This document shows positions 59,201-64,000 of a DNA stretch of 64,000 bases, piece after piece (the stretch's first letter is position 1; the number at the start of each line of letters is the position of its first letter). Source of the DNA: Hymenopellis radicata (Eukaryota; Basidiomycota; Agaricomycetes; Agaricales; Physalacriaceae); contig JADNRX010000015.1 of NCBI GenBank assembly GCA_015501595.1, positions 1-64,000 on the forward strand, given 5' to 3'. Position numbers and translations under genes: made by a program. Below the pieces are notes generated by a model that did no database searches, was not told the DNA's origin, and saw only the letters and a program-made list of their open reading frames with translations.

Positions 59201-62200
59201 GAGTCTGACCTCAATCAGCGTCTTTGCAGTGAAGTCAAGGTGAAGGCAACCTCCAGACTGAGTACTGACTGAAGTGTTGAGTTGAAAATCCGCAGACGTG
59301 TCCGAATGAGGTGTTTGAACTGCGAGTGTGTTGTGTATTCGAATGAAGGTGTTTCCGCAAGCGTTTCAAGATGACGGGTCCAAGTCTCAAAGTGTGAGTG
59401 TGCGCGCCGTACTTGCATCCGTCTCAAGAGTACGTCGAGACAGATCGTGAGTCGAGATGAGTTGCACGTGTTGAGTTGAGAGGCGACGGGCGAAGACGGG
59501 AGGAAGGTGACGTCGAGGGTATGCTTCGCAGTGTGCTCTTATCTCGAATAGACGGTACCGGCCCCGAGATGGTTAGGATTAGGTGGTGATGGCGAGGGTT
59601 AGTAGGATTGGGGAAGAGATACAGTATAGCGTATAATATATAATCATCATAATGATTATAACTCAATGAACGGCAGGCGGCCAACGGCCGCCGTTCAACA
59701 CACGTCTCAATCGAAACGCGCTTCTCGAGTGGGCGACGGCGGGCGGGGCGAATTGGGGCCGAGGCGTTGTTGAAGCGGACACGAAGATCCGAGTCAAGTC
59801 GAACTGAACACGGTCTTGAGAGGCAAGTCAACATGGCGTTCAACTGTTCAAAGCGAGTCTGACCTCAATCAGCGTCTTTGCAGTGAAGTCAAGGTGAAGG
59901 CAAACTCCAGACTGAGTACTGACTGAAGTGTTGAGTTGAAAATCCGCAGACGTGTCCGAATGAGGTGTTTGAACTGCGAGTGTGTTGTGTATTCGAATGA
60001 AGGTGTTTCCGCAAGCGTTTCAAGATGACGGGTCCAAGTCTCAAAGTGTGAGTGTGCGCGCCGTACTTGCATCCGTCTCAAGAGTACGTCGAGACAGATC
60101 GTGAGTCGAGATGAGTTGCACGTGTTGAGTTGAGAGGCGACGGGCGAAGACGGGAGGAAGGTGACGTCGAGGGTATGCTTCGCAGTGTGCTCTTATCTCG
60201 AATAGACGGTACCGGCCCCGAGATGGTTAGGATTAGGTGGTGATGGCGAGGGTTAGTAGGATTGGGGAAGAGATACAGTATAGCGTATAATATATAATAT
60301 GATAATGATTATAACTCAATGAACGGCAGGCGGCCAACGGCCGCCGTTCAACACACGTCTCAATCGAAACGCGCTTCTCGAGTGGGCGACGGCGGGCGGG
60401 GCGACGGGGCCGAGGCGTTGTTGAAGCGGACACGAAGATCCGAGTCAAGTCGAACTGAACACGGTCTTGAGAGCAAGTCAAGATGGCGTTCAACTGTTCA
60501 AAGCGAGTCTGATCTCAATCAGCGTCTTTGCAGTGAAGTCAAGGTGAAGGCAAACTCCAGACTGAGTACTGACTGAAGTGTTGAGTTGAAAATCCGCAGA
60601 CGTGTCCGAATGAGGTGTTTGAACTGCGAGTGTGTTGTGTATTCGAATGAAGGTGTTTCCGCAAGCGTTTCAAGATGACGGGTCCAAGTCTCAAAGTGTG
60701 AGTGTGCGCGCCGTACTTGCATCCGTCTCAAGAGTACGTCGAGACAGATCGTGAGTCGAGATGAGTTGCACGTGTTGAGTTGAGAGGCGACGGGCGAAGA
60801 CGGGAGGAAGGTGACGTCGAGGGTATGCTTCGCAGTGTGCTCTTATCTCGAATAGACGGTACCGGCCCCGAGATGGTTAGGATTAGGTGGTGATGGCGAG
60901 GGTTAGTAGGATTGGGGAAGAGATACAGTATAGCGTATAATATATAATAAATGATAATGATTATAACTCAATGAACGGCAGGCGGCCAACGGCCGCCGTT
61001 CAACACACGTCTCAATCGAAACGCGCTTCTCGAGTGGGCGACGGCGGGCGGGGCGGGCGAGGCGTTGAAGCGACACGAAGATCCGAGTCAAGTCGAACTG
61101 AACACGGTCTTGAGAGCAAGTCAAGATGGCGTTCAACTGTTCAAAGCGAGTCTGATCTCAATCAGCGTCTTTGCAGTGAAGTCAAGGTGAAGGCAAACTC
61201 CAGACTGAGTACTGACTGAAGTGTTGAGTTGAAAATCCGCAGACGTGTCCGAATGAGGTGTTTGAACTGCGAGTGTGTTGTGTATTCGAATGAAGGTGTT
61301 TCCGCAAGCGTTTCAAGATGACGGGTCCAAGTCTCAAAGTGTGAGTGTGCGCGCCGTACTTGCATCCGTCTCAAGAGTACGTCGAGACAGATCGTGAGTC
61401 GAGATGAGTTGCACGTGTTGAGTTGAGAGGCGACGGGCGAAGACGGGAGGAAGGTGACGTCGAGGGTATGCTTCGCAGTGTGCTCTTATCTCGAATAGAC
61501 GGTACCGGCCCCGAGATGGTTAGGATTAGGTGGTGATGGCGAGGGTTAGTAGGATTGGGGAAGAGATACAGTATAGCGTATAATATATAATAAATGATAA
61601 TGATTATAACTCAATGAACGGCAGGCGGCCAACGGCCGCCGTTCAACACACGTCTCAATCGAAACGCGCTTCTCGAGTGGGCGACGGCGGGCGGGGCGGG
61701 CGAGGCGTTGAAGCGGACGAAGATCCGAGTCAAGTCGAACTGAACACGGTCTTGAGAGCAGTCAAGATGGCGTTCAACTGTTCAAAGCGAGTCTGATCTC
61801 AATCAGCGTCTTTGCAGTGAAGTCAAGGTGAAGGCAAACTCCAGACTGAGTACTGACTGAAGTGTTGAGTTGAAAATCCGCAGACGTGTCCGAATGAGGT
61901 GTTTGAACTGCGACTGTGTTGTGTATTCGAATGAAGGTGTTTCCGCAAGCGTTTCAAGATGACGCGTCCAAGTCTCAAAGTGTGAGTGTGCGCGCCGTAC
62001 TTGCATCCGTCTCAAGAGTACGTCGAGACAGATCGTGAGTCGAGATGAGTTGCACGTGTTGAGTTGAGAGGCGACGGGCGAAGACGGGAGGAAGGTGACG
62101 TCGAGGGTATGCTTCGCAGTGTGCTCTTATCTCGAATAGACAGTACCGGCCCCGAGATGGTTAGGATTAGGTGGTGATGGCGAGGGTTAGTAGGATTGGG

Positions 62201-64000
62201 GAAGAGATACAGTATAGCGTATACTATATAATAAATGATAATGATTATAACTCAATGAACGGCAGGCGGCCAACGGCCGCCGTTCAACACACGTCTCAAT
62301 CGAAACGCGCTTCTCGAGTGGGCGACGGCGGGCGGGGCGGGCGAGGCGTTGAAGCGGACGAAGATCCGAGTCAAGTCGAACTGAACACGGTCTTGAGAGC
62401 AAGTCAAGATGGCGTTCAACTGTTCAAAGCGAGTCTGATCTCAATCAGCGTCTTTGCAGTGAAGTCAAGGTGAAGGCAAACTCCAGACTGAGTACTGACT
62501 GAAGTGTTGAGTTGAAAATCCGCAGACGTGTCCGAATGAGGTGTTTGAACTGCGACTGTGTTGTGTATTCGAATGAAGGTGTTTCCGCAAGCGTTTCAAG
62601 ATGACGGGTCCAAGTCTCAAAGTGTGAGTGTGCGCGCCGTACTTGCATCCGTCTCAAGAGTACGTCGAGACAGATCGTGAGTCGAGATGAGTTGCACGTG
62701 TTGAGTTGAGAGGCGACGGGCGAAGACGGGAGGAAGGTGACGTCGAGGGTATGCTTCGCAGTGTGCTCTTATCTCGAATAGACAGTACCGGCCCCGAGAT
62801 GGTTAGGATTAGGTGGTGATGGCGAGGGTTAGTAGGATTGGGGAAGAGATACAGTATAGCGTATACTATATAATAAATGATAATGATTATAACTCAATGA
62901 ACGGCAGGCGGCCAACGGCCGCCGTTCAACACACGTCTCAATCGAAACGCGCTTCTCGAGTGGGCGACGGCGGGCGGGGCGAGGGGCGAGGCGTTGTTGA
63001 AGCGGACACGAAGATCCGAGTCAAGTTGAACTGAACGCGGTGTTGAGACGCAAGTCAAGATGGCGTTCAACTGTTCAAAGCGAGTCTGATCTCAATCAGC
63101 GTCTTCACAGTGAAGTCAAGGTGAAGGCAAACTCCAGACTGAGTACTGACTGAAGTGTTGAGTTGAAAATCCGCAGACGTGTCCGAATGAGGTGTTTGAA
63201 CTGCGAGTGTGTTGTGTATTCGAATGAAGGTGTTTCCGCAAGCGTTTCAAGATGACGGGTCCAAGTCTCAAAGTGTGAGTGTGCGCGCCGTACTTGCATC
63301 CGTCTCAAGAGTACGTCGAGACAGATCGTGAGTCGAGATGAGTTGCACGTGTTGAGTTGAGAGGCGACGGGCGAAGACGGGAGGAAGGTGACGTCGAGGG
63401 TATGCTTCGCAGTGTGCTCTTATCTCGAATAGACGGTACCGGCCCCGAGATGGTTAGGATTAGGTGGTGATGGCGAGGGTTAGTAGGATTGGGGAAGAGA
63501 TACAGTATAGCGTATACTATATAATAAATGATAATGATTATAACTCAATGAACGGCAGGCGGCCAACGGCCGCCGTTCAACATGCGTCTCAATCGAAACG
63601 CGCTTCTCGAGTGGGCGACGGCGGGCGGGGCGAGGGGCGAGGCGTTGTTGAAGCGGACACGAAGATCCGAGTCAAGTTGAACTGAACGCGGTGTTGAGAC
63701 GCAAGTCAAGATGGCGTTCAACTGTTCAAAGCGAGTCTGATCTCAATCAGCGTCTTCACAGTGAAGTCAAGGTGAAGGCAAACTCCAGACTGAGTACTGA
63801 CTGAAGTGTTGAGTTGAAAATCCGCAGACGTGTCCGAATGAGGTGTTTGAACTGCGAGTGTGTTGTGTATTCGAATGAAGGTGTTTCCGCAAGCGTTTCA
63901 AGATGACGGGTCCAAGTCTCAAAGTGTGAGTGTGCGCGCCGTACTTGCATCCGTCTCAAGAGTACGTCGAGACAGATCGTGAGTCGAGATGAGTTGCACG
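53237..64000. repeat. Satellite array, unit 641-658 bp, about 16.4 copies, continuing past the window
   Basis: Successive copies of one anchor end at 53527, 54183, 54839, 55495, 56151, 56806, 57464, 58120, 58775, 59427, 60081, 60731, 61374, 62015, 62657, 63308 and 63959, all head to tail. The first copies are almost identical at 656 bp. From about 58.9 kb rightward, units shorten to 641-643 bp and then return to 651 bp. Changes concentrate in an AT-rich spot (GTATAATATA...) and a GC-rich spot (GGCGGGGCGA...). Each unit also has a near-palindrome, GGCGGCC-AAC-GGCCGCC, and a telomere-like GGTTAGGATTAGG. Open frames of 60-139 codons inside the units are unlikely to be genes. Confidence 0.96.

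Noticed and set aside
53315..63959. Repeated open frames of 60-139 codons inside the satellite (for example MRRMQVRRAHSHFE...)
   Set aside because: They recur because the unit recurs. They overlap each other on both strands, their length changes with small indels, and they show no domain or splice pattern.
53237..64000. CRISPR array
   Set aside because: The repeats are over 640 bp with no short repeat/unique spacer alternation, and the genome is eukaryotic.
53237..64000. Ribosomal DNA spacer or 5S rDNA array
   Set aside because: No 5S, 18S, 5.8S or 28S segment was recognised in the unit. It cannot be fully excluded for a spacer sub-repeat.

Overview
The window reads as nuclear DNA of a wood- or litter-decaying basidiomycete (Agaricomycetes). 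The genes carry many short GT-AG introns of about 45-60 bp. The recognisable families are typical of that group: a class II manganese-peroxidase-type gene, a salicylate-hydroxylase-like FAD monooxygenase, an S28 serine peptidase, a FunK1-type kinase, an STE3-type pheromone receptor, an F-box protein, an OTT_1508-like deaminase and a Plavaka transposase. No rRNA, tRNA or CRISPR array was recognised. Everything is read by eye, so exon borders are approximate unless stated.

Layout. 1-4.4 kb (minus strand): a secreted class II peroxidase running off the left edge, then an FAD monooxygenase. 4.4-12.2 kb: mostly gene-poor, with a 13-bp tandem repeat near 5.05 kb and one intact 249-residue disordered protein (7972-8721). 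12.2-24.4 kb: a minus-strand host gene with two related domains, possibly PD-(D/E)XK-like, split by a 9.2-kb Plavaka transposon. The transposon has terminal inverted repeats and a 2-bp target duplication, and carries a transposase gene and a divergent accessory gene. Each of these two genes has in turn been hit by a 1.1-kb hAT-type non-autonomous element with a perfect 8-bp target duplication. 24.5-25.15 kb: a 649-bp near-perfect fold-back element. 25.4-29.2 kb: a kinase-like pseudogene, then a second element with Plavaka-like ends lying in or next to an unrecognised gene.

29.2-41 kb is sparse: an F-box gene (33.1-33.8 kb) and a deaminase-like gene (37.4-38.8 kb). 41.6-52 kb: a 7TM gene remnant fused to an inverted partial copy of the S28 peptidase, the near-complete S28 peptidase gene, a FunK1 N-terminal fragment, an unrecognised multi-exon gene and an STE3 receptor remnant. 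From about 53.24 kb to the right edge the DNA is one satellite array with a unit of 641-658 bp, about 16.4 copies.

Two themes stand out. First, there is layered transposon nesting with clean target duplications; removing the elements in silico restores continuous reading frames. Second, many genes carry single-base frameshifts, some in short homopolymers, so real decay cannot be told from residual assembly errors without reads. Together with the satellite, this suggests a repeat-rich, perhaps subtelomeric or heterochromatic region, which is an inference.
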